The notes beneath the pieces are model-generated. The model searched no databases. It saw only the letters and a program-made list of their open reading frames with translations, and was not told where the DNA came from. A stretch of 64,000 nt of DNA from contig NZ_BMQI01000005.1 in the NCBI RefSeq assembly GCF_014648035.1, positions 62,001 to 126,000 of the forward strand. The letters run 5' to 3'. The translations under genes and the position numbers were made by a program. This stretch comes from Shewanella algicola (GTDB lineage: Bacteria; Pseudomonadota; Gammaproteobacteria; Enterobacterales; Shewanellaceae). Position 1 is the stretch's first letter, and each line of letters opens with the position of its first letter. Shown here in pieces: positions 10,054-19,735 of the stretch.

Positions 10054-11775
10054 CTAGCTTGGCAAACTTGCTTGATGAGCTTGAATAAATTGCGACATTG
10101 CTTGTTCAGCACGTTGTTGAGCGCTTTCCCAGGTATCAGTCACGTTCATGGTTTCTACTACTTCGTAATAGCACTTAATTTTAGGCTCTGTTCCCGAGGG
10201 CCTAACAATGACGCGAGCGCCATTCTCCAGACAATAAATTAATACATCGCTTTTGGGTAAATCAATAACGGCAGTCGTACCATTAGCAAAAGTACGAAGC
10301 GACTGGCTTAAATCATCACATGACAGCACAGCATAATCAGCAATTGCTGTTGGCGGTTGTTGGCGTAAAAATTCACCGATATTGGGTGTGTCGGCTTTAA
10401 GGGCAATACTCACTTGCGCATTAAGGTGAAAGCCATGCTGGCGATAAATTTGTTCTAACTTATCCCAAACGGTTTGACCTTTTTCGGCTAATTCAGCACA
10501 AAGTTGGGCAAATGCCACTAATGAAGACAAACCGTCTTTGTCCCACACCATGCTGCCTACCGTATAACCAAGTGCTTCTTCATAAGCGAATAAGAATTGA
10601 TTATCAGCCTCGCATTTGTTAATCCCTACATTCATTAACCATTTAAAGCCGGTGAGGGTAGTGTAACAGCTTGCATGTAACGACTGAGCCACTTTAGACA
10701 ATAAGCTCGAAGACACAATTGTGGTGCCCACTAACCGTTGGTGTGCTGGCGCATGAGATAATAAATAGTCACCAAATAACACGCCAACTTGATCGCCGGT
10801 TAGCATTTTATAGTCGTTGTCTGCCGTACGAACGGCTACAGCAAAGCGATCGGCATCAGGATCGTTCGCGCATGCAAGCATGGCTTGATGCTTTTTAGCT
10901 TCAGTAATGACTAAATCCATCGCGCCTTTTTCTTCCGGGTTAGGGAAGTTCACCGTAGGGAAGTCACCGTCTGGTTCGCGCTGCGCCGTAACAGAATACA
11001 CTTGCTTAAAGCCTGCATCGTGTAACACAGCTTCAGCCATATTCGCTCCAACGCCATGCATGGCGGTATAGGCTAGACTTACACTTTTGGGATCGGCATA
11101 TTGTTGTAACTCACTGGCACTGTGAACGCCTTGACGATACGTCTGATAAAAATCATCTTTAAGCCAAATGAGTTTATCTTGTGCTTTGGCGGCACTGAGT
11201 TCCATAAATGGAATAGTTTGGGTTGCAGCCTGTGTAATTCTGGCTGCAATACCTGAGTCGTGCGGTGGAATAATCTGTGCGCCATTTTCCCAATACACTT
11301 TATAACCATTATATTGTGGCGGGTTGTGGCTAGCAGTAACCACAATACCTGCCGCAGCATTAAAGTGTTTTACGCCAAATGCCACAAGTGGCGTTGCTGC
11401 GACCTGTGTGGTTAAGCGAACGGTAATTCCCATAGCGGTGAGCACGCTGGCAGCATCGTGAGCAAAAACATAGGAGTCATGACGGCCGTCATAACCAATA
11501 ATGACACCGCGCGTTGCAGCATGACTAATTTGAGATAACAAATATGCGCCTAAACCTGCGGTTGTTTGCCTTACGACTAAACGATTCATGGCCATTGGCC
11601 CTGGGCCTACTACACCCCGCAGTCCGGCAGTACCAAATGCTAGCCGGCCAGAAAACATTGCTGTTAATGCTGCTTCATCTTGGTTGTCGACTAGGGTTTG
11701 CAATGCTTGTTGAGTTTTTGGATCTGGGTCTTGTTGTAACCATTGGTTAACTTGATGTTGTAAGTGAGTATTCAT
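10054..11775 (-). CDS. Phosphohexomutase (phosphoglucomutase/phosphomannomutase, PGM2-like)
   Basis: Alpha-D-phosphohexomutase interconverting hexose 1- and 6-phosphates. The phospho-serine loop is VVTASHNPPQYNGYK (Ser about 149), the metal loop ACANDPDADRFA, the sugar loop YEEALGY and the phosphate loop RPSGTEPKIKCY; 573 residues fits the PGM2 subgroup. The ATG at 11775 is chosen because GAGG sits 7 bases before it; an upstream in-frame ATG at 11787 overlaps that ribosome site. It probably supplies or consumes glucose-1-P for the glycogen genes nearby, although substrate preference between glucose and mannose cannot be read off. Transcribed alone. Confidence 0.9.
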   Translation of the reverse strand: MNTHLQHQVNQWLQQDPDPKTQQALQTLVDNQDEAALTAMFSGRLAFGTAGLRGVVGPGPMAMNRLVVRQTTAGLGAYLLSQISHAATRGVIIGYDGRHDSYVFAHDAASVLTAMGITVRLTTQVAATPLVAFGVKHFNAAAGIVVTASHNPPQYNGYKVYWENGAQIIPPHDSGIAARITQAATQTIPFMELSAAKAQDKLIWLKDDFYQTYRQGVHSASELQQYADPKSVSLAYTAMHGVGANMAEAVLHDAGFKQVYSVTAQREPDGDFPTVNFPNPEEKGAMDLVITEAKKHQAMLACANDPDADRFAVAVRTADNDYKMLTGDQVGVLFGDYLLSHAPAHQRLVGTTIVSSSLLSKVAQSLHASCYTTLTGFKWLMNVGINKCEADNQFLFAYEEALGYTVGSMVWDKDGLSSLVAFAQLCAELAEKGQTVWDKLEQIYRQHGFHLNAQVSIALKADTPNIGEFLRQQPPTAIADYAVLSCDDLSQSLRTFANGTTAVIDLPKSDVLIYCLENGARVIVRPSGTEPKIKCYYEVVETMNVTDTWESAQQRAEQAMSQFIQAHQASLPS

Positions 11776-11938
11776 GATCAACCTCATTGATAATCATTTT
11801 CAAACGCTATACTAACAGTAGAAAAATTACTTGATAAGAACAAGTTAAATCGTACTATATCAATAGTAAATAATCACAACGTGGCATATTGAATACCTCA
11901 CTCATTGCGTTGTGGTCTTTATGGTAAAATGGCCAAAT

Positions 11939-11971
11939 AAAAACGCGTAGTGCAGGGCATTACGCGTTTTT
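11939..11971. terminator. Orphan bidirectional terminator-like hairpin
   Basis: AAAAACGCGTAGTGC (11939-11953), loop AGG, GCATTACGCGTTTTT (11957-11971): fifteen pairs with one G-T. No annotated gene ends nearby: the mutase starts 164 bases to the left and GST ends 311 bases to the right. It may end a small RNA or the transcript of the degraded frame beside it. Confidence 0.7.
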
Positions 11972-12107
11972 GATTTCTTGAGCGGTATAAACTAAATATT
12001 GGTTAGTTAAGGTGTGTCTATCCTTGTTGATAAATTATGCAGTCTGCTATTTTTCTGTCAGACAATCGCTAATTAGCGCCATTTGCCCCGCTAAATAAGT
12101 GAATTTG

Positions 12108-12227
12108 TCAAAATAGCTTTGCTCGTAGGGTTGAGCCTAAAATGGTTTTATGCCGCGTTCGATAATTTCGATGTAGTGCAACGATGCCCGCCACTATTCC
12201 CGCAACTATTCCAGCCATTATCCGCAT
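12108..12227 (-). CDS. Candidate 39-residue membrane microprotein
   Basis: ATG at 12227 (second in-frame ATG at 12218). The N-terminus contains three copies of AGIV in a row, then a basic tail (ALHRNYRTRHKTILGSTLRA). That is one short hydrophobic segment followed by positive charge, which would be compatible with a single-span protein. The ribosome site is weak (AGGC close to the ATG), and a different frame over the same DNA also looks coding. Treat as speculative. Confidence 0.22.
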   Translation of the reverse strand: MRIMAGIVAGIVAGIVALHRNYRTRHKTILGSTLRAKLF

Positions 12228-12281
12228 TGCCTAAAGCCATTTTATCTCTCAACATAAAAAATAAACAAAGATTAACAGGCT

Positions 12282-12959
12282 CTAGGTTTTAGGAAAATTC
12301 TGTGGGAAGAAAGCGCGTTTTGCTTCATCATCAAATTCACCTTTAAAGGCGATATCTTTACCAAGGTTACGGGCAGCTTCAATTGCAGGTCGTGCACTTA
12401 CGCTGTCAAACCAACGTTGTAAATTAGGGTATGGTGCTAAACCTTCTTCACCTAACACAACTGTTGCTTTATCAATCCAGCCCCAGGCTGATACATCTGC
12501 AATGGTGTAATCATCACCGACAAGGTATTCACGACCCGCTAAATGGTCGTTTAGTACTTCATAATGGCGCTGTGCTTCACGTAAATAACGGTTGGTTGCA
12601 TAAGTCATTTCTTCTGGTGCAAAGTGTCTAAAGTGAACTGATTGACCAGAAAAAGGCCCTAAGCCAGTAGCGATAAACATTAACCATGACAGCAATTCAC
12701 CACGATCTTCTGGTTTACCTAAAAGCTGATTATGTTTATCTGCAAGGTAGAGCAATATGGCGTTTGAGTCGAATACTCTTACACCATTGTCATCAATAGC
12801 AGGGGTCTTAGCGTTTGGGTTTATCGCCTTAAACTCAGCGGTATGTTGCTCACCTTTAAGTGTATCAACAGGTACCAGTTCAAATGGTAAACCTGTTTCA
12901 GCTAAAAACAACGCGACTTTCATTGGATTTGGGCCGGGATGGAAATAAAACTTAAGCAT
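12282..12959 (-). CDS. Glutathione S-transferase family protein
   Basis: 225 residues. An N-terminal thioredoxin-like domain (MLKFYFHPGPNPMKVALFLA, then NPNAKTPAIDDNGVRVFDSNAI with the cis-Pro and Asp-Ser glutathione contacts) is followed by an all-helical C-terminal domain containing YTIADVSAWGW. It resembles Nu/YfcG-like bacterial GSTs that use glutathione for disulfide-bond reductase or peroxide chemistry. The true substrate is not predictable. AGGAGTGACCC precedes the ATG. It stands alone. Confidence 0.85.
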   Translation of the reverse strand: MLKFYFHPGPNPMKVALFLAETGLPFELVPVDTLKGEQHTAEFKAINPNAKTPAIDDNGVRVFDSNAILLYLADKHNQLLGKPEDRGELLSWLMFIATGLGPFSGQSVHFRHFAPEEMTYATNRYLREAQRHYEVLNDHLAGREYLVGDDYTIADVSAWGWIDKATVVLGEEGLAPYPNLQRWFDSVSARPAIEAARNLGKDIAFKGEFDDEAKRAFFPQNFPKT

Positions 12960-13167
12960 GGGTCACTCCTTTTCTGATAATGATGATATTGAAACAGATT
13001 TTGAATGAATGCTCAAGATGCGTTTGAGCGAATGGTCAATTAGGTTCTGAGATTGCGTTTTTAAGCTATTCAATAAAGGTTAAATCGCAAATAGTGTTAT
13101 TGTGATGTGTTTGCCAACTTACGTTATGCTAAACCATGCTAATCATAGATTCACTAAGAGGGTGTAA

Positions 13168-13794
13168 ATGATTGAAATGTATGAGACCCAAATAATTGCG
13201 TTTATTAACAAACAGATGCAACAAGACCTGGCGCATGATCTTAATCATGTGTATAGAGTCGTTAACACCGCTAAAGCATTATGCTTAAGTGAAGGTGCTA
13301 TGGTCGAAGTAGTGCTGCCAGCAGCTTATTTACATGATTGCTTCTCGTTTGCTAAAAATCATCCAGACCGTGCTCAAAGCTCACGTTATGCAGCAGATAA
13401 AGCCATCGCATTTTTACAGAGTATTGATTATCCAACTCAATTTTCACCTGCCATTCACCATGCGATAGTTGCGCACAGCTTTAGCGCCAATGTTGCGCCA
13501 CAAAGTGTCGAAGCTCAAATAGTTCAAGATGCCGACAGGTTAGATGCATTAGGCGCCATAGGTATTGCAAGGTGTCTTCAAGTGAGCACCAGCCTTGGTG
13601 TGAGCTTATATGATGTTGATGATCCATTTTGTATAAACAGACAAGCTAATGATCGTCTTTTTGCGATTGACCACTTTTACACAAAATTATTTAAGCTTGC
13701 TGATACCATGCACACCCCATCTGCAAAAATAGAAGCCAGCAAAAGAATTGAGTATATGAAAAGCTTTTTAGCTCAAATAAATACTGAGATTTAA
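13168..13794 (+). CDS. HD-domain phosphohydrolase
   Basis: 208 residues. The metal-binding HD motif is visible as HDLNHVYRVVNTAKAL, YLHDCFSF, a histidine region AIVAHSFSA and VQDADRLDALGAIGIAR, the same pattern as YedJ-type predicted metal-dependent phosphohydrolases. It is probably soluble and probably acts on a nucleotide or other phosphate ester. GAGGG precedes the ATG. It converges with pabB, leaving only 22 bases between the stop codons and no visible terminator. Confidence 0.85.
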   Translation: MIEMYETQIIAFINKQMQQDLAHDLNHVYRVVNTAKALCLSEGAMVEVVLPAAYLHDCFSFAKNHPDRAQSSRYAADKAIAFLQSIDYPTQFSPAIHHAIVAHSFSANVAPQSVEAQIVQDADRLDALGAIGIARCLQVSTSLGVSLYDVDDPFCINRQANDRLFAIDHFYTKLFKLADTMHTPSAKIEASKRIEYMKSFLAQINTEI

Positions 13795-13816
13795 CGACTT
13801 TGCAAATATCAGCGTA

Positions 13817-15253
13817 TTACTGTTTATTCAGATTTTCCAACAAGGGCAAGATTTTACTGACTTTATCAAAGCTTTCTTGATATTCCGCTTTCGCATCAGA
13901 ATCCGCCACAATACCGCCGCCGGCCCAACAATAAATGCGGTTTTGCTCGGTCACTAAGGTGCGAATGGTAATACTGGTGTCCATATTGCCGTCATGGCTG
14001 ATGTAACCAATACTGCCGCAATAAAGATTACGTCTTGATGGTTCTAACTCTTCAATAATTTGCATGGCGCGTATTTTAGGCGCGCCAGTAATTGAGCCGC
14101 CAGGAAAGGCGGCCTGGAGTAAATCAAAGGCATTATGATCATCTGCCAGAGTAGCGGTTACCGTGCTCACTAAATGGTGCACCGCAGGAAAGCTCTCAAT
14201 AGCAAATAATGAGGGCACTTTAACACTGCCAGGCGCTGCAACTTTACCTATATCGTTACGCAGTAAATCCACAATCATGACATTTTCTGCGCGATCTTTT
14301 TCAGAATGACTAAGGGTGTCGGCAGCAAGTTTATCCTGAACGGGGTCAAGACTGCGTGGCAAGGTGCCTTTAATGGGTTTGGTTTCAATATTTTTTTGCT
14401 GTAAGCGAATAAAGCGCTCCGGCGATATCGATAACACACAATGCTCGGGTAAACGCATAAATGCTGAAAAGGGCGCTTGGTTAGCATGCGACAATGCACA
14501 ATAAGCCTGCCATTCGTCACCTTGATAATGCGCTTCAAAACGCTGAGTTAAATTGATTTGATAGCAATCACCGCTGAGTAAATACTCATGTACCTGAGCA
14601 AATTTTTGTTGGTATTGCTGCTCAGTAAGTTGGTTTTGCCATGCTGAGGTTAAAGTAAAATCTTGTGTGGCAACGAGAGACAGTTTTTTGAGGTCATACT
14701 GATTTTTTATTTTTGATTGAATTAAATTCACTTCAGCTTCGAGCGCAACCTTTCCATTGTAATGGTAGGCATACCAGGTTCTTTCTGTATAACAGTAAAT
14801 AAGGCAAAAATCGTAAAAACCGATATTCATATCTTTAAGGTGAATATCTTTGTCGGCTGTTTGTGGCAGTTTTTCAATACTGCGGCCTAAATCATAACCC
14901 CATGCGCCGACAGCACCGACACTAAAAGGGTGTTCACACGCTTGTTGAGTGGGATAAAGCAAAGTGTGAATGCGGGCTAAGTTTTCAAGAGGCGACAACG
15001 CAACTGAAGGCGTAATATTAAGTTGCCCAATATCGTGATGGATAGGGGTAAATTGGCACAGGCCATCATCGCTGGTTAAGGTCGCAATTGGGTTAAAGGC
15101 AATAATGTCAAACTTCGCATCTGGGTGCGCGGCATTGGCGGAGTCGAGTAATATGGCCCAGGGGTTATCACTAATTAATGCAAACAGTTGTTTAGTGTCA
15201 ATTTTCCAATCTAATTTTTGCCCATAGAGTGCGTTTTTTACCCGCGCAAACAT
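13817..15253 (-). CDS. pabB: Aminodeoxychorismate synthase component I
   Basis: Chorismate-binding enzyme making 4-amino-4-deoxychorismate with PabA glutamine amidotransferase, for p-aminobenzoate and folate. The C-terminal half has all family signatures: KPIKGTLPRSL with the PabB-type lysine, ENVMIVDLLRNDIGKV, FPGGSITGAPKIRAMQII, CGSIGYIS and WAGGGIVADSDAKAEY. The PIKGT lysine favours PabB over TrpE (PIAGT). 478 residues is slightly longer than E. coli PabB (453). AAGGGT lies upstream of the ATG. Its PabA partner is not in this window. Confidence 0.93.
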   Translation of the reverse strand: MFARVKNALYGQKLDWKIDTKQLFALISDNPWAILLDSANAAHPDAKFDIIAFNPIATLTSDDGLCQFTPIHHDIGQLNITPSVALSPLENLARIHTLLYPTQQACEHPFSVGAVGAWGYDLGRSIEKLPQTADKDIHLKDMNIGFYDFCLIYCYTERTWYAYHYNGKVALEAEVNLIQSKIKNQYDLKKLSLVATQDFTLTSAWQNQLTEQQYQQKFAQVHEYLLSGDCYQINLTQRFEAHYQGDEWQAYCALSHANQAPFSAFMRLPEHCVLSISPERFIRLQQKNIETKPIKGTLPRSLDPVQDKLAADTLSHSEKDRAENVMIVDLLRNDIGKVAAPGSVKVPSLFAIESFPAVHHLVSTVTATLADDHNAFDLLQAAFPGGSITGAPKIRAMQIIEELEPSRRNLYCGSIGYISHDGNMDTSITIRTLVTEQNRIYCWAGGGIVADSDAKAEYQESFDKVSKILPLLENLNKQ

Positions 15254-15451
15254 CGATTACCCTTATCTAAAAATGTGATGTAGCCCAAAAAGGATGGAAA
15301 GAGTATCATATTGGTCTAAATAGTTAACCTCGTTTGGTAGCCGTTTAATGACGCGTAATTGAGTCAGTTAATAATAACGAGATGGTTACCCAAACGTTTC
15401 TGTTGATAAAGATAATAATGTTAGGCCGCAATGGCTGCTGGAGCGCCCCAT

Positions 15452-17008
15452 ATGTCGAGCAATACCCCTACAACTACTTCCAATACTCCTGTTGTAATTA
15501 AACAGGCCGACTTTATTGAAAGCATCGCTGATTCACTGCAATACATTTCCTACTACCATCCAAAAGATTTTGTTGATGCGATGTACAAAGCGTACCAACG
15601 TGAACAAAGCGCAGCGGCTAAAGATGCAATAGCGCAAATTTTAATTAACTCGCGTATGTCAGCTGAAGGTAAGCGTCCACTGTGTCAAGACACGGGTATT
15701 GTGACCACATTTGTTAAAATTGGTATGTCTGTACAGTGGGATAAAACAGACATGACAGTACAAGAAATGGTCGATGAAGGTGTTCGCCGCGCTTACACCA
15801 ATCCAGATAACCCATTACGGGCATCGATTGTCGCCGATCCTGCTGGCACGCGTAAAAATACCAAAGACAACACCCCGTCGGTGGTACACATTGACATGGT
15901 TGCGGGCAATCAAGTTGAAGTAATGATTGCAGCAAAAGGCGGCGGTTCTGAAAACAAATCTAAAATGGCGATGTTAAACCCGTCAGATGACATTGCAGCC
16001 TGGGTTGAAAAAACCTTACCGACAATGGGTGCGGGTTGGTGTCCACCAGGCATGCTCGGCATAGGTATTGGCGGCACGGCTGAAAAAGCCGCGGTAATGG
16101 CAAAAGAGTCATTAATGGATCCTGTTGATATTCACGAGTTAATGGCGCGCGGTGCTGAAACAACTGAAGAGAAGTTACGTCTCGATATTTTTGAGCGCGC
16201 TAACAACCTTGGTATAGGTGCGCAAGGTTTAGGTGGTTTAACCACAGTGCTAGACATCAAAATCAAATCAGCGCCAACTCATGCTGCCTCTAAGCCTGTG
16301 GTGATGATCCCAAATTGTGCGGCAACCCGCCATGTGCATTTTCATTTAGACGGTACAGGTCCAGTTGATTTAGTTCCTCCATCATTGTCTGATTGGCCTG
16401 AAATCACTCGCGAAGCGGGCGAGAACACTCACCGTGTCAATCTAGATAACATCACACAAGCTGAAATCGAAACCTGGAAGAGCGGTGATACCTTATTACT
16501 TAACGGTAAAATGTTAACCGGTCGCGATGCTGCGCATAAACGCATTCAATCGCTATTAGATTCTGGCGAAGGTTTGCCTGAAGGTGTCGATTTTACCGGT
16601 AAGTTTATTTACTACGTCGGCCCAGTTGATCCTGTGCGTGAAGAAGTAGTTGGCCCAGCAGGCCCAACAACGGCAACCCGTATGGATAAATTCACCGACA
16701 TGATGTTAGACAAAACCGGTCTAATGGGCATGATTGGTAAGTCTGAGCGTGGTCCTGAAACCGTCGCGTCAATTAAAAAGCACAAAGCTGTATATTTGAT
16801 GGCAGTGGGCGGCGCGGCTTATTTAGTGTCTAAAGCCATTAAAAAAGCTCGTGTTGTGGCATTTGAAGACTTGGGGATGGAAGCCATTTACGAGTTTGAA
16901 GTACAAGATATGCCTGTGACCGTTGCGGTTGATTCTAATGGCGTTAACGCTCATGAGACTGGCCCTGCAATATGGAAAGTCAATATTGCCAATAGCAAAG
17001 CCAAGTAA
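15452..17008 (+). CDS. Fumarate hydratase, class I (Fe-S)
   Basis: Two-domain 4Fe-4S fumarase catalysing fumarate/malate interconversion in the TCA cycle. Cysteine motifs proposed to bind the cluster are RPLCQDTG (near residue 78), GWCPPGM and PNCAATRH. The C-terminal beta domain contains the K-R-I-Q-S and GPVDPVREEVVGPAGPTTA regions. About 518 residues, as in FumA/FumB. The ATG at 15452 has GGAG 9 bases upstream; an in-frame ATG at 15431 with a weaker AGG remains possible and would add seven residues. Preceded by its own ~180-base divergent promoter region shared with pabB. Confidence 0.93.
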   Translation: MSSNTPTTTSNTPVVIKQADFIESIADSLQYISYYHPKDFVDAMYKAYQREQSAAAKDAIAQILINSRMSAEGKRPLCQDTGIVTTFVKIGMSVQWDKTDMTVQEMVDEGVRRAYTNPDNPLRASIVADPAGTRKNTKDNTPSVVHIDMVAGNQVEVMIAAKGGGSENKSKMAMLNPSDDIAAWVEKTLPTMGAGWCPPGMLGIGIGGTAEKAAVMAKESLMDPVDIHELMARGAETTEEKLRLDIFERANNLGIGAQGLGGLTTVLDIKIKSAPTHAASKPVVMIPNCAATRHVHFHLDGTGPVDLVPPSLSDWPEITREAGENTHRVNLDNITQAEIETWKSGDTLLLNGKMLTGRDAAHKRIQSLLDSGEGLPEGVDFTGKFIYYVGPVDPVREEVVGPAGPTTATRMDKFTDMMLDKTGLMGMIGKSERGPETVASIKKHKAVYLMAVGGAAYLVSKAIKKARVVAFEDLGMEAIYEFEVQDMPVTVAVDSNGVNAHETGPAIWKVNIANSKAK

Positions 17009-17205
17009 GCAATGACAAGCTAGAAAACATCGACAATCTTGTTAAACAGCATGATGTCATGTGATAAGACGCTCAGGTTTACAGCTTTTTACAAAAGGCC
17101 TGTTGCCTGAGTGTTTTGCTTTCGCTAGTCTGCAATACATATTTATCGTAAGCCATGCACAACACGGCTCACAATCACTACTAAAACAATTGAGACTCGA
17201 TAACA

Positions 17206-19257
17206 ATGAAAAAGTCCACTGTATTATTTGCACTGGTTGCCGCCGGAATGGCAAGGTCAGCGCTTGCGGCTGAGCCGACCCCTTTTAATGTGCAACAATT
17301 AGTTAATTTAAATAAATTGCATTCAGCCGCTGTGTCAAACGACGGTAAAAGCCTGGTTTATGGCGTTAAAGTGGTTGATGATCAAGGCGAAGCCAGCTCT
17401 GATCTGTATCTACTCGATTTAACCAATAAAAATGCGCAGCCAAAACAGATAACCGCTGCGGCAGGTACTGAACATGATGTGAGTTTTTCTGCCGACAATA
17501 AATCGATTTATTTCCTTGCGAGCCGCACGGGCAGCAGCCAGTTATACCAATTGGCGCTTAATGGCGGTGAAGCCATGGCGGTTACCGATTTACCATTAGA
17601 TATCAATGGTTATAAATTGTCGCAAGATGGCAAGCAAGTTGTTATGACCATGCGTGTGTTCCCTGAATGCAAAGATTTAGCCTGTTCTAAAGACAAGTTC
17701 ACTGCCATTGATGAAAGCAAAACCTCAGGCCGTGAATATAAACAGTTGATGGTTCGCCACTGGGATACCTGGGAAGACCATGCCCGCAATCATTTATTTG
17801 TGGCGCAATTAAACGGTAAAAAAATTACCGAGCCAACTAATGTAACCGCTAATCGCGATACAGAAACGCCGCCAAAGCCGTTTTCTGGCATGGAAGAAGT
17901 GACCTTTACCCCAGATGGTAAACACGTGGTGTATAGCGCAAAAGCGCCAAGTCGCGATCAAGCTTGGACCACTAACTACGATTTATGGCAAGTACCTGTT
18001 ACCGGCGGTGAAACTCTTAACTTAACCGAAGCAAACACCGCATGGGACTCACAGCCAACATTTTCAGCTGATGGCCGTTATTTAGCGTATTTAGCCATGA
18101 CCAAGCCAGGTTACGAAGCAGACCGTTACCGCATCATGTTACGTGACAATGTCACTGGCCAAGAAAAAGAAGTCGCACCTTTGTGGGATCGTAGCCCAAG
18201 TTCACTGACATTCAGTGCCGACGGCCGTACTTTGTACGTCACCGCACAAGATCTTGGTCAGGTGTCTATCTTTGAAGTGAACACCCAATTTGGTGATGTG
18301 CGTCCAATTTACAATCAAGGCAGTAACAGCTTAATCGCTGTGACAAACAATCAATTGATTTTCAAAAAATCATCTTTAGTTGAACCGGGTGATTTATTTA
18401 GCGTGACCTCAGAAGGTGAGCAGCTTACACAGCTAACTGACGTCAACAAAGACAAACTGGCTAACATCAAATTTGGTGAGTATGAGCAGTTTAACTTTAA
18501 AGGTTGGAATGATGAAACCGTACATGGTTACTGGATTAAACCGGCTAACTATGTTGAAGGTAAACAATACCCGATTGCGTATTTAGTTCACGGTGGTCCG
18601 CAAGGTTCATTTGGTAACAGTTTTAGTGGTCGTTGGAACGCACAGCTTTGGGCCGGTGCTGGTTATGGCGTCGTGATGGTCGACTTCCACGGTTCTACAG
18701 GTTATGGCCAGGCGTTTACCGACTCTATTGGTAAAGATTGGGGTGGAAAACCGCTAGAAGATCTTAAAAAGGGCATGGCGTCAGTTACCGCACAACAACC
18801 TTGGTTAGATGCCAACAATGCATGTGCCTTAGGTGGTTCATACGGCGGTTACATGATGAACTGGTTCCAAGGTAATTGGAACGACGGTTTCCAGTGTCTT
18901 GTTAACCACGCAGGTTTATTTGATATGCGCTCAATGTACTACGTGACTGAAGAGTTATGGTTCCCAGAATATGAATTCGGCGGTACGTACGACAAAAATA
19001 AAGAGCTGTTTGAGAAGTTTAACCCAGTTAACTATGTTGAAAACTGGAAAACGCCAATGTTAGTGATCCACGGTGAAAAAGATTACCGCGTACCCTATGG
19101 TCAAGGCTTAGCGGCATACACTTACATGCAACGTAATGGCATTCCATCTGAGTTGTTAGTGTTCCCAGATGAAAACCATTGGATTTTAAATCAAGACAAT
19201 TTACAACAGTGGTACAAAAATGTACTCGGTTGGATGGATCGCTGGACAGCAAAATAG
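17206..19257 (+). CDS. Secreted S9-family prolyl oligopeptidase/dipeptidyl aminopeptidase
   Basis: 683 residues with an export signal (MKKSTVLFALVAAGMARSALA) and therefore probably periplasmic. N-terminal WD40/TolB-like propeller repeats run from about residue 40 to 400 (repeated S-A-D-G/N-K/R units). An alpha/beta-hydrolase domain follows with the nucleophile in GGSYGGYMMN (Ser about 545), Asp in HGEKDYRVPYGQ and His in PDENHWI, with the oxyanion segment VHGGPQGSFGN. It cleaves short peptides, likely for amino-acid scavenging. Monocistronic with a downstream terminator. Confidence 0.93.
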   Translation: MKKSTVLFALVAAGMARSALAAEPTPFNVQQLVNLNKLHSAAVSNDGKSLVYGVKVVDDQGEASSDLYLLDLTNKNAQPKQITAAAGTEHDVSFSADNKSIYFLASRTGSSQLYQLALNGGEAMAVTDLPLDINGYKLSQDGKQVVMTMRVFPECKDLACSKDKFTAIDESKTSGREYKQLMVRHWDTWEDHARNHLFVAQLNGKKITEPTNVTANRDTETPPKPFSGMEEVTFTPDGKHVVYSAKAPSRDQAWTTNYDLWQVPVTGGETLNLTEANTAWDSQPTFSADGRYLAYLAMTKPGYEADRYRIMLRDNVTGQEKEVAPLWDRSPSSLTFSADGRTLYVTAQDLGQVSIFEVNTQFGDVRPIYNQGSNSLIAVTNNQLIFKKSSLVEPGDLFSVTSEGEQLTQLTDVNKDKLANIKFGEYEQFNFKGWNDETVHGYWIKPANYVEGKQYPIAYLVHGGPQGSFGNSFSGRWNAQLWAGAGYGVVMVDFHGSTGYGQAFTDSIGKDWGGKPLEDLKKGMASVTAQQPWLDANNACALGGSYGGYMMNWFQGNWNDGFQCLVNHAGLFDMRSMYYVTEELWFPEYEFGGTYDKNKELFEKFNPVNYVENWKTPMLVIHGEKDYRVPYGQGLAAYTYMQRNGIPSELLVFPDENHWILNQDNLQQWYKNVLGWMDRWTAK

Positions 19258-19318
19258 TGATTACCATGAACTAAATCGATAACGTTAATACCACTCAAAA
19301 CGGTATTACAGATTAAGC

Positions 19319-19352
19319 AAGAGATGCCACCTTAGGTGACATCTCTTTTTTT
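19319..19352 (+). terminator. Terminator of the S9 peptidase gene
   Basis: AAGAGATG-c-CACC (19319-19331), loop TTA, GGTG-a-CATCTCTT (19335-19347) with one internal mismatch, followed by T7. Confidence 0.85.
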
Positions 19353-19735
19353 ATGTCTAAGTTTACCTTAACGTTAGTATTTTTCATCATGGTTGTTTTC
19401 TGCTCAATATTGTGAGGTATGACTGAAATGCATAATTAAAAACGAGACTTACCTCAAACATGCCATTTCACGTAAATATCCAACATTATTGATCTGTTGA
19501 AGCCTTTTGAGTACATATTAAAAGCAGTTTATGAAATAAAATTACACCAAATTTCATCCAGTAGATCATTGGAGTATCGTAATTATAATATTTTGCAGCA
19601 AATCACATTAGCTTTTCTAAGGCAAAGTGGCATTTAAATAGCAAAAAATCTCATTATGTAAATCAACATGTTTCGGCTACATTAGCGCGCTCAGAATCGA
19701 GCGTCAAAACAGGTAATTTCAAGAGGGTTCAGTTA
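19353..19735. other. Intergenic leader before the MarC-family gene
   Basis: About 380 AT-rich bases. A short inverted repeat GCGCTC/GAGCGT lies at 19686-19703, close to the GTG start of the next gene. No ORF with a credible ribosome site and no RNA gene was recognised; presumably promoter DNA. Confidence 0.4.

Larger units (their letters stand above)
11788..12281. other. 494-base gap with orphan hairpin and overlapping short frames
   Basis: No standard gene. It holds a terminator-like hairpin at 11939-11971 and, on the minus strand, two coding-like short frames. Frame A (12108-12227) is a 39-codon ORF with a GIVA-GIVA-GIVA hydrophobic start. Frame B (about 12193 down to 12047) reads HYIEIIERGIKPF, then a TAG at 12137-12139, then AQPYEQSYFDKFTYLAGQ and a short tail. 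Frame B looks like protein broken by one stop and may be a decayed gene; neither was recognised. Confidence 0.4.

Noticed and set aside
1-11775. Polysaccharide utilisation locus joining the TonB receptor to glycogen genes
   Set aside because: The receptor is on the opposite strand with its own terminator and no glycan hydrolase or transporter accompanies it.
17061-17273. 70-codon frame before the S9 peptidase
   Set aside because: Overlaps the peptidase signal peptide in another frame and has no ribosome site.
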